A stretch of 64,000 bases of DNA from Uranotaenia lowii. Lineage: Eukaryota > Arthropoda > Insecta > Diptera > Culicidae. The notes under the pieces were generated by a model, which made no database searches, was not told the DNA's origin, and saw nothing but the letters and a program-made list of their open reading frames with translations. This document shows positions 11,460 through 23,370 of this stretch, piece after piece. The first letter of the stretch is position 1. The number at the start of each line of letters is the position of its first letter. Location of the stretch: assembly GCF_029784155.1 (NCBI RefSeq), contig NC_073692.1:23274444-23338443 (forward strand), given 5' to 3'. Made by a program: the position numbers and the translations under genes.

Positions 11460-12120
11460 CGAACGAAGATTAGAAGTTGGTAGTTAACGAACCTGACGTT
11501 TAGATGGCGCTGCTCAGTTGACGTTTGATGTAGTCTCTGCTAACGGTCCAAAAATGACGCAACTTGCCTTGTTGTTGTTGTTGTTGGTGGGAGTAGGACG
11601 TTGTTTGTTGTTTGGTTGGCTGTCTCGCTGTACTTATTTACCTTCTGCGGGAACTGGGGAAAAGTGCTGATTCCACACCAAAGCGGGAATGAGACGGATG
11701 CTATGGCTGGATCATCCACTATAGAGCCAGCACAATCTTAAATAATTCAAGCCTTTACCTGCGAGAACCGTGGAGATCTTTATGCTGGTGGGTTGCCTGG
11801 AGTATCGGAGAATCGGTCGGACGGTCTTTGGAGCAGCTTAGAACGATTTGCTTAGCAAAATATTGGTTTAAAAGCGGAGCAGAACGGTGATGTAAACAGA
11901 CGTAACAGTGTTGCTAGTTTAAATTTCGTAGACGTTCCAGGTTTTCTTTTGTCTCGAGTGTTCCCTCCTTGCTTAGATAGGTAACAGCAAATGGATTCTT
12001 TTTTCGTGCGAGAACTATCCCTGCTTTTAGTGGTGCCCAACCTAAACTGAGCTTTGAAATGTTACGCTTAACGTTTTGTTGTGCCACAGTCCGCCCCCAG
12101 CATTTTGACACGCCAAAGTT
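11460..12120. other. Intron sequence, nothing recognised
   Basis: Contains a (TTG)n tract near 11572-11590. Minus-strand open frames at 11852-12111 adjoin the copia fragment but have no recognisable continuation of its integrase. Confidence 0.4.
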
Positions 12121-13078
12121 TTACTTGATTTCGCCTTCCCTTGGATCAATTTGAACGGGTTTCTTCACACCAGTGACTTCCAAACTGCCATCCGAGTTGT
12201 ACACCTTACATTCGTTGTTGTAGAAATTCACCTTGTACCCCCTCCGGACAATTCTGCTAATCGATAGGAGGTTCGTTGTAAGACCGGGAACTAGCTGCAT
12301 ATCTTTAACGGTAACGCTTTCTGGATTCACATTCGGCTGGAGTCTGACAGTTCCTCTGGCCACTATTTCAATAGTTCCAACGATCGCTGCTACAACTTGT
12401 CAACTTGCGTCCTCCAAATCGTACAAATGCTTTTTGTTGCTCGCCATGTATGCGTACGCCGCTGAATCGAACAACCTATCGCCTACATCGTGCTGCTTGA
12501 AAGTCGATAACACCATAGACAACGTGTCTCCTTTCTTTTGCTGTCTGCAGTCCTTCGCAATTTTGAACATTTCCAACATTTCAGGCCTATGAATTAGAAA
12601 GGGGGTTCTTTTTTCGGCTGTTGTTCTTTTTGCCAAGGCTTGTTATTTTTCAAAAACCGTTGCTTGGTTGCGACAGCTTGTAGATTTTGGTTGCCATGTA
12701 TCGGTTGCTCTTGGAGAAGTTTGGTGTTTATCAAATCTCCTGTAATAATCAAAGTTCCGGCAGCTTGAAACCTACGCTGATGAGCTGGATAGATGTCGAG
12801 ATTACCTGGTTCACGTACTTTTCCATACTGCCACAGGATTCCAAGTCGGATTTGATGAGTTTGTGTAACAAACCGATTTGTCTCGTCAATACCTTGTCTT
12901 CGAAAGTCTTCACTAGTTTCTTCCACGCCGACCGCGCGGTTTTCGCATTTTCAATGTGAACGTACAAGATCGGATGCATCAACAGTATCAGCTTCAGCTT
13001 GTCACGAGGATCGACTTTTTCATCCACCTCCTCGAATGTTCCATCCGGGTTCGGTATGGGTTTAATAGCACCCCACAA
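12121..13078 (-). pseudogene. Ty1/copia gag-protease fragment, decayed
   Basis: Read on the minus strand from 13078. The first 109 residues match copia-type Gag (LWGAIKP, then LKLILLMHP and ARSAWKKLVKTFED, with VNQVISTSIQL). Frameshifts near 12750-12930 and 12600 lead to a worn zinc-knuckle remnant (AKDCRQQKK). The protease neighbourhood follows, reading DSAAYAYMASN where intact copies have DSGATxHMT; then PGLTTNLLSISR and a stop at 12121. Integrase, reverse transcriptase, RNase H and both LTRs are absent. The Gly of the catalytic Asp-Ser-Gly is replaced, so even the protease would be inactive. Confidence 0.85.
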
Positions 13079-13587
13079 TGTGAAGCTTTGTTTTGCTATT
13101 AATTAAAATTATACACCAACATAAGGTATCGGTTGTGCTGGCGAGGTAATCCGCGATCGAAACAATCCTAGATTTAGCTTAGATACATTGTAAATGAGGG
13201 TGTGTCATTTTGCTACTTTTTTCGAACTTTAATAACCCTGTAGTCTTAAAAGTTTCCTTTTTGGTTGAAACAAAAGACCGTTTTTTTGCAGATTTTTAAA
13301 AATAAGATTCAATTAACCGGGTTTAGACTTGAAATTTGGTATGTAAAAACGTGAAAAATTATTCGGGAGACTCACTCTTTTTTGGTTTTCTTGAATATTT
13401 TGTATTCATGCATTGAAAATTAAATTCATTTTGAATAAGGAAACTTTTTTGACTACAGGGTTTTGAAATTCGTAAAAACTTAAAAAACGGCACTCCCGTT
13501 TGTACATAATTAACGATAAATTTTTTATACCACTTTGATTGAACGTTCAAACCAACGGACGTCTCTTTCTTCTCGAGAAGTTTGCTG
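13079..13587. other. Intron sequence, nothing recognised
   Basis: AT-rich; no element terminus or exon seen. No LTR flanks the copia fragment on this side. Confidence 0.4.
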
Positions 13588-13680
13588 TTAGTACAACCGT
13601 TATCGATATTTACTCTTGGGCCCGGACATCGGCTCAGGAAGCATCTGACTTACCAACTGAGATATTTCATATAGCCATCG
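13588..13680 (-). mobile_element. SINE fragment, same family as 4493-4687
   Basis: On the minus strand it reads ATATCTCAGTTGGTAAGTC, CCTGAGCCGATGTCC and CCCAAGAGTAAATATCGA, matching the 5' half of the full SINE. The B box is damaged (TCCGGGCCC). The 3' body and tail are missing. Confidence 0.8.
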
Positions 13681-14309
13681 TTCTCAGCCGAATCATTGAG
13701 ACAGTCCATGGACCTGCTGCTACGCAAGGACGGGTAGTACTTTAAAAAATTTCCAACATGCATCAAGTCATTCTTGATGCATCACACTTAAAAATGTTAT
13801 CCGTTATTTACTCACATCCTCAGTGGGTAATCGAAATATGGGAGAAATCCTGAGGCTAATCCTCATTACCCATTGACGACGTTAGCAAGAAGATAGCAAA
13901 ACAATAACATTCTCTTATCAAATCTGATGATTCTGTCTTGATATATTTCGTACCTGAAAATTATTATATTTTCAAGGTGATGGGAAATTCTAGAGAAACA
14001 TGAACGTCAAAGAAAAGGAAGAAGATGAGCTGTAAATATTATAAATTTCGCGAAAAAGATACAAAGGATCATCAATAGGACTTGAACCAAAGCGAAGATT
14101 GCGGGTTGTTAGATAGATTTCAAAATCAAATAACTCAATTCGTTTCATGATATAACCGAATAGTCTAAAATAAAAACTTTTCAACTAAGTCAATGACTTG
14201 TTATTTAAAACTGAACAAACTATTTCGTTTGAATTCTTATTATATTGTTAACTATGGTCTAAACCTTTTTTATAAACATATTTATTTTATTGTTTTGTTT
14301 TTCCAACAG
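13681..14309. other. Intron leading into an exon
   Basis: No repeat recognised. The last 40 bases are T-rich and end TTTTTCCAACAG, a strong acceptor. Confidence 0.5.
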
Positions 14310-14441
14310 TCAACCACAAACCTCGCAGCTCGCAACTACGATTCCGAGGATGAAAACATGGGCAGAAAAAAGACGCGTCCTTTCGATACCGGGCCCGGCT
14401 CTCGTGCCCCCATTTACTCCAAGGGGGACATCCGTGAACAG
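14310..14441 (+). CDS. Host gene, internal exon of 44 codons
   Basis: A T-rich tract ending CCAACAG is the acceptor and CAG|GTAGGT the donor. The frame that continues the 3172-3221 exon is open for exactly 44 codons. It includes the acidic-to-basic stretch DSEDENMGRKKTRPF and ends KGDIREQ on a codon boundary. A second frame is open here but would hit TGA at the start of the next exon, so it is excluded. GC content is clearly higher than in the surrounding intron. The cluster SEDE followed by GRKKTR could be a phosphorylation or nuclear-localisation type motif, but that is only a guess. No domain is recognised and I cannot name the protein. Confidence 0.75.
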
Positions 14442-15270
14442 GTAGGTCAAATTAATTTCTTGAAAAGACACAAATTTTATACAACAGACCACAAGTTTGT
14501 GATTACTCTTTCTCAAATAAAGTTGCACTCCAGTCCAGGCACACGATGTCGTCTGAATAGCTTCAAAATAATCGATAAAATTTAATTTCACCCCCTTACA
14601 ACAAGCTGATTTATGATTCCATCCTTCTGATCAACCTTTTCAAAAACGTAAAAAAAGAAAGAAAGAAAGCACGAAAGATAGCAACAGCAGCACAACACGT
14701 TCCTTTCATTCCAAGTGGCAGTAATTTTCCTCAGACTGTTTGCGGTTTTCCCGGAGCACAAAACAAGCTCATTTGGCTCAACTTTTCAAAAACGGGAGGG
14801 AAAACCGTCCTTCCTTTGGGTGGATATTTTGTGCGCAACCCCTCCTGCAGTGAAATGGCGTGAGCTGCTGCTGATTCTGCTGCCATGAATGGAGATGATA
14901 AATTAAAAACAGTAATTTCAGTTTGATTATCTCTTATTATTTCTCGAAACAGTCGATAGGGCGCAGGGAAGGTTTGAAAAGGGGTCCTGTGCAGAGAGGG
15001 TATGACAAATATCTTAAGTGGAGATAATATCTTCGGGAAAGTAATTTCTAGCTCGAATCAAATTATGAGTGCTTTTATAAGAGTTCATTTTTGTAGCTGG
15101 AACGTTTTCAAATTGGGTAGATAACTCAAAAACAGGCACAAAATTGAAAAATTAAAAATATCGACAGTGAAATTGTTAAGTATTGAAAATTCTATCATTC
15201 ATGTGAAGAACTGAGAATATGAGAAAATAAAAAATCGAAAGAACAAAAAACTAGAAAATGGGACAGTGGA
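14442..15270. other. Intron sequence, nothing recognised
   Basis: Includes a short (GAAA)n tract near 14655. No element termini seen. Confidence 0.4.
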
Positions 15271-17868
15271 AAAATGAGAAAATGAGAAAATGAGAAAATG
15301 AGAAAATGAGAAAATGAGAAAATGAGAAAATGAGAAAATGAGAAAATGAGAAAATGAGAAAATGAGAAAATGAGAAAATGAGAAAATGAGAAAATGAGAA
15401 AATGAGAAAATGAGAAAATGAGAAAATGAGAAAATGATAAAATGAGAAAATGAGAAAATGAGAAAATGAGAAAATGAGAAAATGAGAAAATGAGAAAATG
15501 AGAAAATGAGAAAATGAGAAAATGAAAAATGAGAAAATGAGAAAATGAGAAAATGAGAAAATGAGAAAATGAGAAAATGAGAAAATGAGAAAATGAGAAA
15601 ATGAGAAAATGAGAAAATGAGAAAATGAGAAAATGAGAAAATGAGAAAATGAGAAAATGAGAAAATGAGAAAATGAGAAAATGAGAAAATGAGAAAATGA
15701 GAAAATGAGAAAATGAGAAAATGAGAAAATGAGAAAATGAGAAAATGAGAAAATGAGAAAATGAGAAAATGAGAAAATGAGAAAATGAGAAAATGAGAAA
15801 ATGAGAAAATGAGAAAATGAGAAAATGAGAAAATGAGAAAATGAGAAAATGAGAAAATGAGAAAATGAGAAAATGAGAAAATGAGAAAATGAGAAAATGA
15901 GAAAATGAGAAAATGAGAAAATGAGAAAATGAGAAAATGAGAAAATGAGAAAATGAGAAAATGAGAAAATGAGAAAATGAGAAAATGAGAAAATGAGAAA
16001 ATGAGAAAATGAGAAAATGAGAAAATGAGAAAATGAGAAAATGAGAAAATGAGAAAATGAGAAAATGAGAAAATGAGAAAATGAGAAAATGAGAAAATGA
16101 GAAAATGAGAAAATGAGAAAATGAGAAAATGAGAAAATGAGAAAATGAGAAAATGAGAAAATGAGAAAATGAGAAAATGAGAAAATGAGAAAATGAGAAA
16201 ATGAGAAAATGAGAAAATGAGAAAATGAGAAAATGAGAAAATGAGAAAATGAGAAAATGAGAAAATGAGAAAATGAGAAAATGAGAAAATGAGAAAATGA
16301 GAAAATGAGAAAATGAGAAAATGAGAAAATGAGAAAATGAGAAAATGAGAAAATGAGAAAATGAGAAAATGAGAAAATGAGAAAATGAGAAAATGAGAAA
16401 ATGAGAAAATGAGAAAATGAGAAAATGAGAAAATGAGAAAATGAGAAAATGAGAAAATGAGAAAATGAGAAAATGAGAAAATGAGAAAATGAGAAAATGA
16501 GAAAATGAGAAAATGAGAAAATGAGAAAATGAGAAAATGAGAAAATGAGAAAATGAGAAAATGAGAAAATGAGAAAATGAGAAAATGAGAAAATGAGAAA
16601 ATGAGAAAATGAGAAAATGAGAAAATGAGAAAATGAGAAAATGAGAAAATGAGAAAATGAGAAAATGAGAAAATGAGAAAATGAGAAAATGAGAAAATGA
16701 GAAAATGAGAAAATGAGAAAATGAGAAAATGAGAAAATGAGAAAATGAGAAAATGAGAAAATGAGAAAATGAGAAAATGAGAAAATGAGAAAATGAGAAA
16801 ATGAGAAAATGAGAAAATGAGAAAATGAGAAAATGAGAAAATGAGAAAATGAGAAAATGAGAAAATGAGAAAATGAGAAAATGAGAAAATGAGAAAATGA
16901 GAAAATGAGAAAATGAGAAAATGAGAAAATGAGAAAATGAGAAAATGAGAAAATGAGAAAATGAGAAAATGAGAAAATGAGAAAATGAGAAAATGAGAAA
17001 ATGAGAAAATGAGAAAATGAGAAAATGAGAAAATGAGAAAATGAGAAAATGAGAAAATGAGAAAATGAGAAAATGAGAAAATGAGAAAATGAGAAAATGA
17101 GAAAATGAGAAAATGAGAAAATGAGAAAATGAGAAAATGAGAAAATGAGAAAATGAGAAAATGAGAAAATGAGAAAATGAGAAAATGAGAAAATGAGAAA
17201 ATGAGAAAATGAGAAAATGAGAAAATGAGAAAATGAGAAAATGAGAAAATGAGAAAATGAGAAAATGAGAAAATGAGAAAATGAGAAAATGAGAAAATGA
17301 GAAAATGAGAAAATGAGAAAATGAGAAAATGAGAAAATGAGAAAATGAGAAAATGAGAAAATGAGAAAATGAGAAAATGAGAAAATGAGAAAATGAGAAA
17401 ATGAGAAAATGAGAAAATGAGAAAATGAGAAAATGAGAAAATGAGAAAATGAGAAAATGAGAAAATGAGAAAATGAGAAAATGAGAAAATGAGAAAATGA
17501 GAAAATGAGAAAATGAGAAAATGAGAAAATGAGAAAATGAGAAAATGAGAAAATGAGAAAATGAGAAAATGAGAAAATGAGAAAATGAGAAAATGAGAAA
17601 ATGAGAAAATGAGAAAATGAGAAAATGAGAAAATGAGAAAATGAGAAAATGAGAAAATGAGAAAATGAGAAAATGAGAAAATGAGAAAATGAGAAAATGA
17701 GAAAATGAGAAAATGAGAAAATGAGAAAATTAGAAAATTAGAAAATAAGAAAATGAGAAAATGAGAAAATGAGAAAATGAGAAAATGAGAAAATGAGAAA
17801 ATGAGAAAATGAGAAAATGAGAAAATGCGAAAATGAGAAAATGAGAAAATGAAATAATGAGAAAAATA
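15271..17868 (+). repeat. 8-bp satellite (GAGAAAAT)n, about 325 copies
   Basis: A head-to-tail array of GAGAAAAT. The core from about 15535 to 17725 is uniform. Variants gather at the edges: GATAAAAT near 15436 and a 7-bp unit near 15526 on the left; TAGAAAAT twice, AAGAAAAT and GCGAAAAT at 17729-17828 on the right. Three units make 24 bp, so one minus-strand frame stays open for 892 residues of a repeated Leu-Ile-Phe-Ser-Phe-Ser-His-Phe unit; this is a by-product of the period, not a gene. Confidence 0.97.
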
Positions 17869-19184
17869 AGAGAACAATGATAAAATTTTAAATTCAAAGC
17901 GAGTTTCGACACAGATATAATATCAATTTTTCATATCAGAAACTCCAAATAAAAGAATTCGGAATGGCCCTTACTTTTCTGTTTTATCTTGAAGCGGTCA
18001 ACCGAAAAACCTAAATTGAAATTTTTATGATGATATCGTTATCCAATGAAATGAACGAAAATCCCACACCACGATATTAATGTAAATTAAGTTTCTTCAT
18101 TCAACCGAGAGCAACAGTTTATACTTTTAAGGAGAACCGAAAAATTCCAGCATCAAAGTGAAACAAAATTGTTTCTCGCCAAGCAAAACATCACGCTAAA
18201 TTTGCTAAGTTCATTGCAGATTGGAAAATAAGTAATTAAATTAGCATTCTACACTCCCTCGCGTATTCCGTTTTCTGTTTCGCCTGGCTGATCCAAGGGA
18301 ATTCTTTCAACAATAGGACCAATCGCTGACCTGAAGGCGAATCAACGCTCAGCTTCACAGATTCACAAGGTGTACCTACCTTCGGTGGAATTTTTCGCTT
18401 TCCCTCACCATAGCTTGATGGTTGTTTCCAAACCAGGTGGAGATTTTTCCACCACACCTTGCTGGTCTAATGGCGAATCATTGCAATTGTACTTGTTTTG
18501 GCTACTTGTATTTTTCACTTCGCATTTGCAACAGAGTGAACTAAAGGTGTACCGATATTTACCCCAGAGAAATTAAGTACTGTTACATTGGAATCTTGAG
18601 ATGAGATAAGTGACTGTAACTAGCATTATTGAGTTGAAAACTTTGTACCCGAAACAGCAAAATCAGCACATTTAGAAATACTTATAAAACATTAGTCATT
18701 TTGGTTTCTATGAATGACTTTAGAGCGCAAGTTTTCCCCGCTATCAGTCTATCGAATTTTCGACGAAAAGCTTCACTGCCAATTTCCATTCCAACCTTCA
18801 GTGTTGTCATTTCCAGATAAAAGCAGATAAAATTTTTGGTTTCCTCGGATAAGAGGACCACATGAAAGAGTATAATTTCAACATAATCGAACTCTTTGGT
18901 TTGGGCAGCTGATCCAAATTGAATGGAAAAATGAACGGCTCGAAAGTGGTCATTTGACTGAGCAATGAAGGGATTCCCAGAAAGGTTGCATTGATAAACG
19001 GGAAGGACCACAGAACCACGAAAAAATGCCGGAAAACTGTCTGGTGAACTTTGAACACAATTGATATCACGTTTCAAAATTTTCTCTTGTTTAAAACTGT
19101 CGAATCTGACCATTCCAATTGTTGTTCGTGCTTAGTTGAAGCCATCGTCCGTTGATTGTTGTTCCTCCGACAAAACATGATACA
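17869..19184. other. Intron sequence with an unexplained minus-strand frame
   Basis: A 143-residue minus-strand open frame at 18682-19113 has mixed, non-repetitive composition (AVHFSIQFGSAAQTKEF, FRRKFDRLIAGKTCALK). A neighbouring minus-strand frame upstream reads MASTKHEQQLEWSDST. It could be a relic of a transposon or retrocopy, but I recognise no family and a second frame is also open for 87 codons. I do not call a gene. Confidence 0.35.
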
Positions 19185-19380
19185 ACACGTAGAGGATCTC
19201 AATGAAACTATTAACTTAAATCAAAGCGTTCAACTTTCGAGGATATGATGGCTAGCATCTTAAAAACGCTAAAACCACCAACCCACAGAAAGCGTAATAT
19301 GGACGCCGAGACTGGGATTCGATCTCATGCCCGCTGGCTTAGAAGACTTGAAAGCTATTCTCTACGCCACGGGCTGTGGC
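19185..19380 (-). mobile_element. Second tRNA-like SINE family, copy 1
   Basis: On the minus strand the head reads CCGTGGCGTAGAGAATAGC, and a B box-like GATCGAATCCC lies about 40 bases later. The body contains ATGGCTAGCATCTT on the plus strand. The body recurs at 36310-36477, which shows this is a dispersed repeat. No clear tail or target duplication was found. Confidence 0.6.
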
Positions 19381-20086
19381 TAAAGAGTATTTGGGTGAAC
19401 GAAATGTTCCCAAGATGTTTTGAAGCTCTTTCCACCTTTCATTGGAGAAACATAAAGAAAGAGGGGGCTGCCATACAATTTTTTGCAGAATTGGTGAAAT
19501 AGCCCAGCAAATGGAACTAAATTTGGCATGGTAGGATATTTGGATACGGAAAAAAAGACTCTATGGTTGTTGAGACCCCTCCCCCCGATTAAAGTACTTT
19601 TTTTAGTAATGAGTATGTTAACTTCAAAATTTATAAATTTTAGTATGAAAAAAAAAAATGATTTCAAAAATGAATCTTTATTTGAAAAATTACTTTGTCA
19701 AAAATTTAGCGATGTCAACAAGAACTATTGTAAAATGATGATAAAAAACCATTAAGCATGATATTAGATAAAGAATTTTTACTGCGAGTTAACGTTCTAG
19801 AATCGAAGATAAAGGTGTCTATTTTTGAGCGTTGTGACGTCATGAAAATTCTACTGTTTTTAATTCATGATTTCCTTAAACATCACATATTATCGACAAT
19901 AGAGGGTATCTTCCATCTTTTTCAGAAGAATTCATTGTAATTTTCAGTATGAAAATCGCACACGGGTAAAGAATGCATGGTAACGTCACGAAAATTTAAT
20001 ATTTTTTTTTTTTCAAAACGTTCAAGACTACTTACTTCAGTACTTTTATAGTATTTCTTCATTACAAGTTTGACATTAAAATGCGC
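19381..20086. other. Intron sequence, nothing recognised
   Basis: Contains a pyrimidine-rich CCCCTCCCCCC tract near 19580. AT-rich otherwise, with no terminal repeats. Confidence 0.4.
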
Positions 20087-22703
20087 TTTTTTTGTTTCGA
20101 TTATAGTCGTTTTAACATTTTTATGTCATTCGCGACTTAAATCAACGATGCAAGGTCTTCTGAAGGGTCTTCTGAAGGGTCTTCTGAAGGGTCTTCTGAA
20201 GGGTCTTCTGAAGGGTCTTCTGAAGGGTCTTCTGAAGGGTCTTCTGAAGGGTCTTCTGAAGGGTCTTCTGAAGGGTCTTCTGAAGGGTCTTCTGAAGGGT
20301 CTTCTGAAGGGTCTTCTGAAGGGTCTTCTGAAGGGTCTTCTGAAGGGTCTTCTGAAGGGTCTTCTGAAGGGTCTTCTGAAGGGTCTTCTGAAGGGTCTTC
20401 TGAAGGGTCTTCTGAAGGGTCTTCTGAAGGGTCTTCTGAAGGGTCTTCTGAAGGGTCTTCTGAAGGGTCTTCTGAAGGGTCTTCTGAAGGGTCTTCTGAA
20501 GGGTCTTCTGAAGGGTCTTCTGAAGGGTCTTCTGAAGGGTCTTCTGAAGGGTCTTCTGAAGGGTCTTCTGAAGGGTCTTCTGAAGGGTCTTCTGAAGGGT
20601 CTTCTGAAGGGTCTTCTGAAGGGTCTTCTGAAGGGTCTTCTGAAGGGTCTTCTGAAGGGTCTTCTGAAGGGTCTTCTGAAGGGTCTTCTGAAGGGTCTTC
20701 TGAAGGGTCTTCTGAAGGGTCTTCTGAAGGGTCTTCTGAAGGGTCTTCTGAAGGGTCTTCTGAAGGGTCTTCTGAAGGGTCTTCTGAAGGGTCTTCTGAA
20801 GGGTCTTCTGAAGGGTCTTCTGAAGGGTCTTCTGAAGGGTCTTCTGAAGGGTCTTCTGAAGGGTCTTCTGAAGGGTCTTCTGAAGGGTCTTCTGAAGGGT
20901 CTTCTGAAGGGTCTTCTGAAGGGTCTTCTGAAGGGTCTTCTGAAGGGTCTTCTGAAGGGTCTTCTGAAGGGTCTTCTGAAGGGTCTTCTGAAGGGTCTTC
21001 TGAAGGGTCTTCTGAAGGGTCTTCTGAAGGGTCTTCTGAAGGGTCTTCTGAAGGGTCTTCTGAAGGGTCTTCTGAAGGGTCTTCTGAAGGGTCTTCTGAA
21101 GGGTCTTCTGAAGGGTCTTCTGAAGGGTCTTCTGAAGGGTCTTCTGAAGGGTCTTCTGAAGGGTCTTCTGAAGGGTCTTCTGAAGGGTCTTCTGAAGGGT
21201 CTTCTGAAGGGTCTTCTGAAGGGTCTTCTGAAGGGTCTTCTGAAGGGTCTTCTGAAGGGTCTTCTGAAGGGTCTTCTGAAGGGTCTTCTGAAGGGTCTTC
21301 TGAAGGGTCTTCTGAAGGGTCTTCTGAAGGGTCTTCTGAAGGGTCTTCTGAAGGGTCTTCTGAAGGGTCTTCTGAAGGGTCTTCTGAAGGGTCTTCTGAA
21401 GGGTCTTCTGAAGGGTCTTCTGAAGGGTCTTCTGAAGGGTCTTCTGAAGGGTCTTCTGAAGGGTCTTCTGAAGGGTCTTCTGAAGGGTCTTCTGAAGGGT
21501 CTTCTGAAGGGTCTTCTGAAGGGTCTTCTGAAGGGTCTTCTGAAGGGTCTTCTGAAGGGTCTTCTGAAGGGTCTTCTGAAGGGTCTTCTGAAGGGTCTTC
21601 TGAAGGGTCTTCTGAAGGGTCTTCTGAAGGGTCTTCTGAAGGGTCTTCTGAAGGGTCTTCTGAAGGGTCTTCTGAAGGGTCTTCTGAAGGGTCTTCTGAA
21701 GGGTCTTCTGAAGGGTCTTCTGAAGGGTCTTCTGAAGGGTCTTCTGAAGGGTCTTCTGAAGGGTCTTCTGAAGGGTCTTCTGAAGGGTCTTCTGAAGGGT
21801 CTTCTGAAGGGTCTTCTGAAGGGTCTTCTGAAGGGTCTTCTGAAGGGTCTTCTGAAGGGTCTTCTGAAGGGTCTTCTGAAGGGTCTTCTGAAGGGTCTTC
21901 TGAAGGGTCTTCTGAAGGGTCTTCTGAAGGGTCTTCTGAAGGGTCTTCTGAAGGGTCTTCTGAAGGGTCTTCTGAAGGGTCTTCTGAAGGGTCTTCTGAA
22001 GGGTCTTCTGAAGGGTCTTCTGAAGGGTCTTCTGAAGGGTCTTCTGAAGGGTCTTCTGAAGGGTCTTCTGAAGGGTCTTCTGAAGGGTCTTCTGAAGGGT
22101 CTTCTGAAGGGTCTTCTGAAGGGTCTTCTGAAGGGTCTTCTGAAGGGTCTTCTGAAGGGTCTTCTGAAGGGTCTTCTGAAGGGTCTTCTGAAGGGTCTTC
22201 TGAAGGGTCTTCTGAAGGGTCTTCTGAAGGGTCTTCTGAAGGGTCTTCTGAAGGGTCTTCTGAAGGGTCTTCTGAAGGGTCTTCTGAAGGGTCTTCTGAA
22301 GGGTCTTCTGAAGGGTCTTCTGAAGGGTCTTCTGAAGGGTCTTCTGAAGGGTCTTCTGAAGGGTCTTCTAAAGGGTCTTCTGAAGGGTCTTCTGAAGGGT
22401 CTTCTGAAGGGTCTTCTGAAGGGTCTTCTGAAGGGTCTTCTGAAGGGTCTTCTGAAGGGTCTTCTGAAGGGTCTTCTGAAGGGTCTTCTGAAGGGTCTTC
22501 TGAAGGGTCTTCTGAAGGGTCTTCTGAAGGGTCTTCTGAAGGGTCTTCTGAAGGGTCTTCTGAAGGGTCTTCTGAAGGGTCTTCTGAAGGGTCTTCTGAA
22601 GGGTCTTCTGAAGGGTCTTCTGAAGGGTCTTCTGAAGGGTCATTGAAAAACTTAACTGGTACAACTGTGTTCGATGGTTACTCTTGAGCTCGAGCTCACA
22701 GAT
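20087..22703 (-). mobile_element. SINE (family of 4493-4687) interrupted by a 12-bp satellite
   Basis: Left of the array, 20087-20153 is the reverse complement of the SINE 3' part: T-run, GTTTCGATTATAGTCGTTTT, CATTCGCGACTT and ATCAACGATGCA. Right of the array, 22641-22703 continues the same SINE without a jump: CATTGAAAAACTTAACTGG, TACAACTGTGTTCGAT and TACTCTTGAGCTCGAGCTC. In the intact copy these two parts are separated by only about 16 bases (CAGTTGGCGGATCGTT region). The SINE head beyond the B box is missing at 22703. The 2.5-kb array therefore sits inside the SINE body. Confidence 0.88.
20154..22640 (+). repeat. 12-bp satellite (GGTCTTCTGAAG)n, about 207 copies
   Basis: Nearly perfect head-to-tail array of GGTCTTCTGAAG. 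By eye I found one substitution in about 2.5 kb, a unit reading CTTCTAAAG near 22368. The unit is four codons, giving an 858-residue frame of Gly-Leu-Leu-Lys repeats. That frame starts in the SINE tail, whose translation happens to look like a signal peptide, and ends just past the array. It has no splice or promoter support, so I treat it as non-coding. The homogeneity implies very recent amplification or homogenisation. Confidence 0.97.
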
Positions 22704-23197
22704 GTTTGCTATTATGTCAAAACTTATTATTTTTTAGCTGTTTTTTTGTCATTTTGAATCTGTAGTTAGTATTTGGTTTTTAATTTTATGAAATTCTCAT
22801 TTTTTTGCCATTTTAAACGAATTTATAGTTTTTTTTAAATATTGTTTTTGTTGTTGTTTTTTATCACCTTGAGCAAGCGTAGATTCATATTTTTGGTGTT
22901 TGTCTAAATTTTATTAGTTCTACTAGTGCGAAATCTATAAGGTAATTTTGTTTCTGAAAACCTTTTGATTTTGACACATGGACCAGGCACATTTTCATTG
23001 AAAAAAAATCAGTCTCCGAAATCCCTCATGAGATGGTACTTTCTACAACCCTGTATCTCAGTAAGAATCAAAACGAGATTTAAGATCATATTAAAAGTTG
23101 TCGAATCCCATATAAACTACTCTCGAATTTAAAAATGTTACATTCAGGACAGCTGATAAATTTATTTTTATTATGTTCTTTTTTTTTCTCTTCTCAG
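22704..23197. other. Intron leading into an exon
   Basis: AT-rich, with no repeat recognised. Ends in a long T/C tract and TTCTCAG, a strong acceptor. Confidence 0.5.
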
Positions 23198-23370
23198 TAC
23201 TGCCTGACAGACCGACAGCTCAGCTCGATCGACCAGCCGCGGCGGGAGCGCTTCTTTGGGTGCTGGTCCGGACGCAATGCACCGCAATCGTTCCTGGGGG
23301 TGTGCGTTGGCCGCCGGGCACCCTCCGATGAAAACTTGGCCGACTACGCCCCGATGCAACGGTATCCGAG
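23198..23370 (+). CDS. Host gene, internal exon of 57 codons
   Basis: The acceptor tract ends CTCTTCTCAG and the donor is CCGAG|GTAAGT. In the frame inherited from the 14310 exon it starts [10 protein letters not shown] and includes [28 protein letters not shown] and YAPMQRY. It leaves two bases (AG) to be completed by the G at 38025, making Arg. This exon is GC-rich, and the frame is open throughout only in this phase combination. It contains three cysteines and an Arg-rich patch, but I recognise no domain. The residues look like a conserved, non-repetitive protein segment rather than a transposon relic. Confidence 0.8.

Noticed and set aside
12233..12959. Plus-strand open frames over the copia fragment
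   Set aside because: Shadows of the minus-strand gag-protease remnant.
15199..17877. 892-residue hydrophobic repeat protein on the minus strand
   Set aside because: Produced by 24-bp (three-unit) periodicity of an 8-bp satellite.
20154..22640. CRISPR-like array
   Set aside because: Units are contiguous with no unique spacers; this is a simple satellite in a eukaryotic intron.
20070..22646. 858-residue Gly-Leu-Leu-Lys protein with an apparent signal peptide
   Set aside because: The apparent signal peptide is a chance translation of a SINE tail in reverse orientation, and the rest is a 12-bp satellite.
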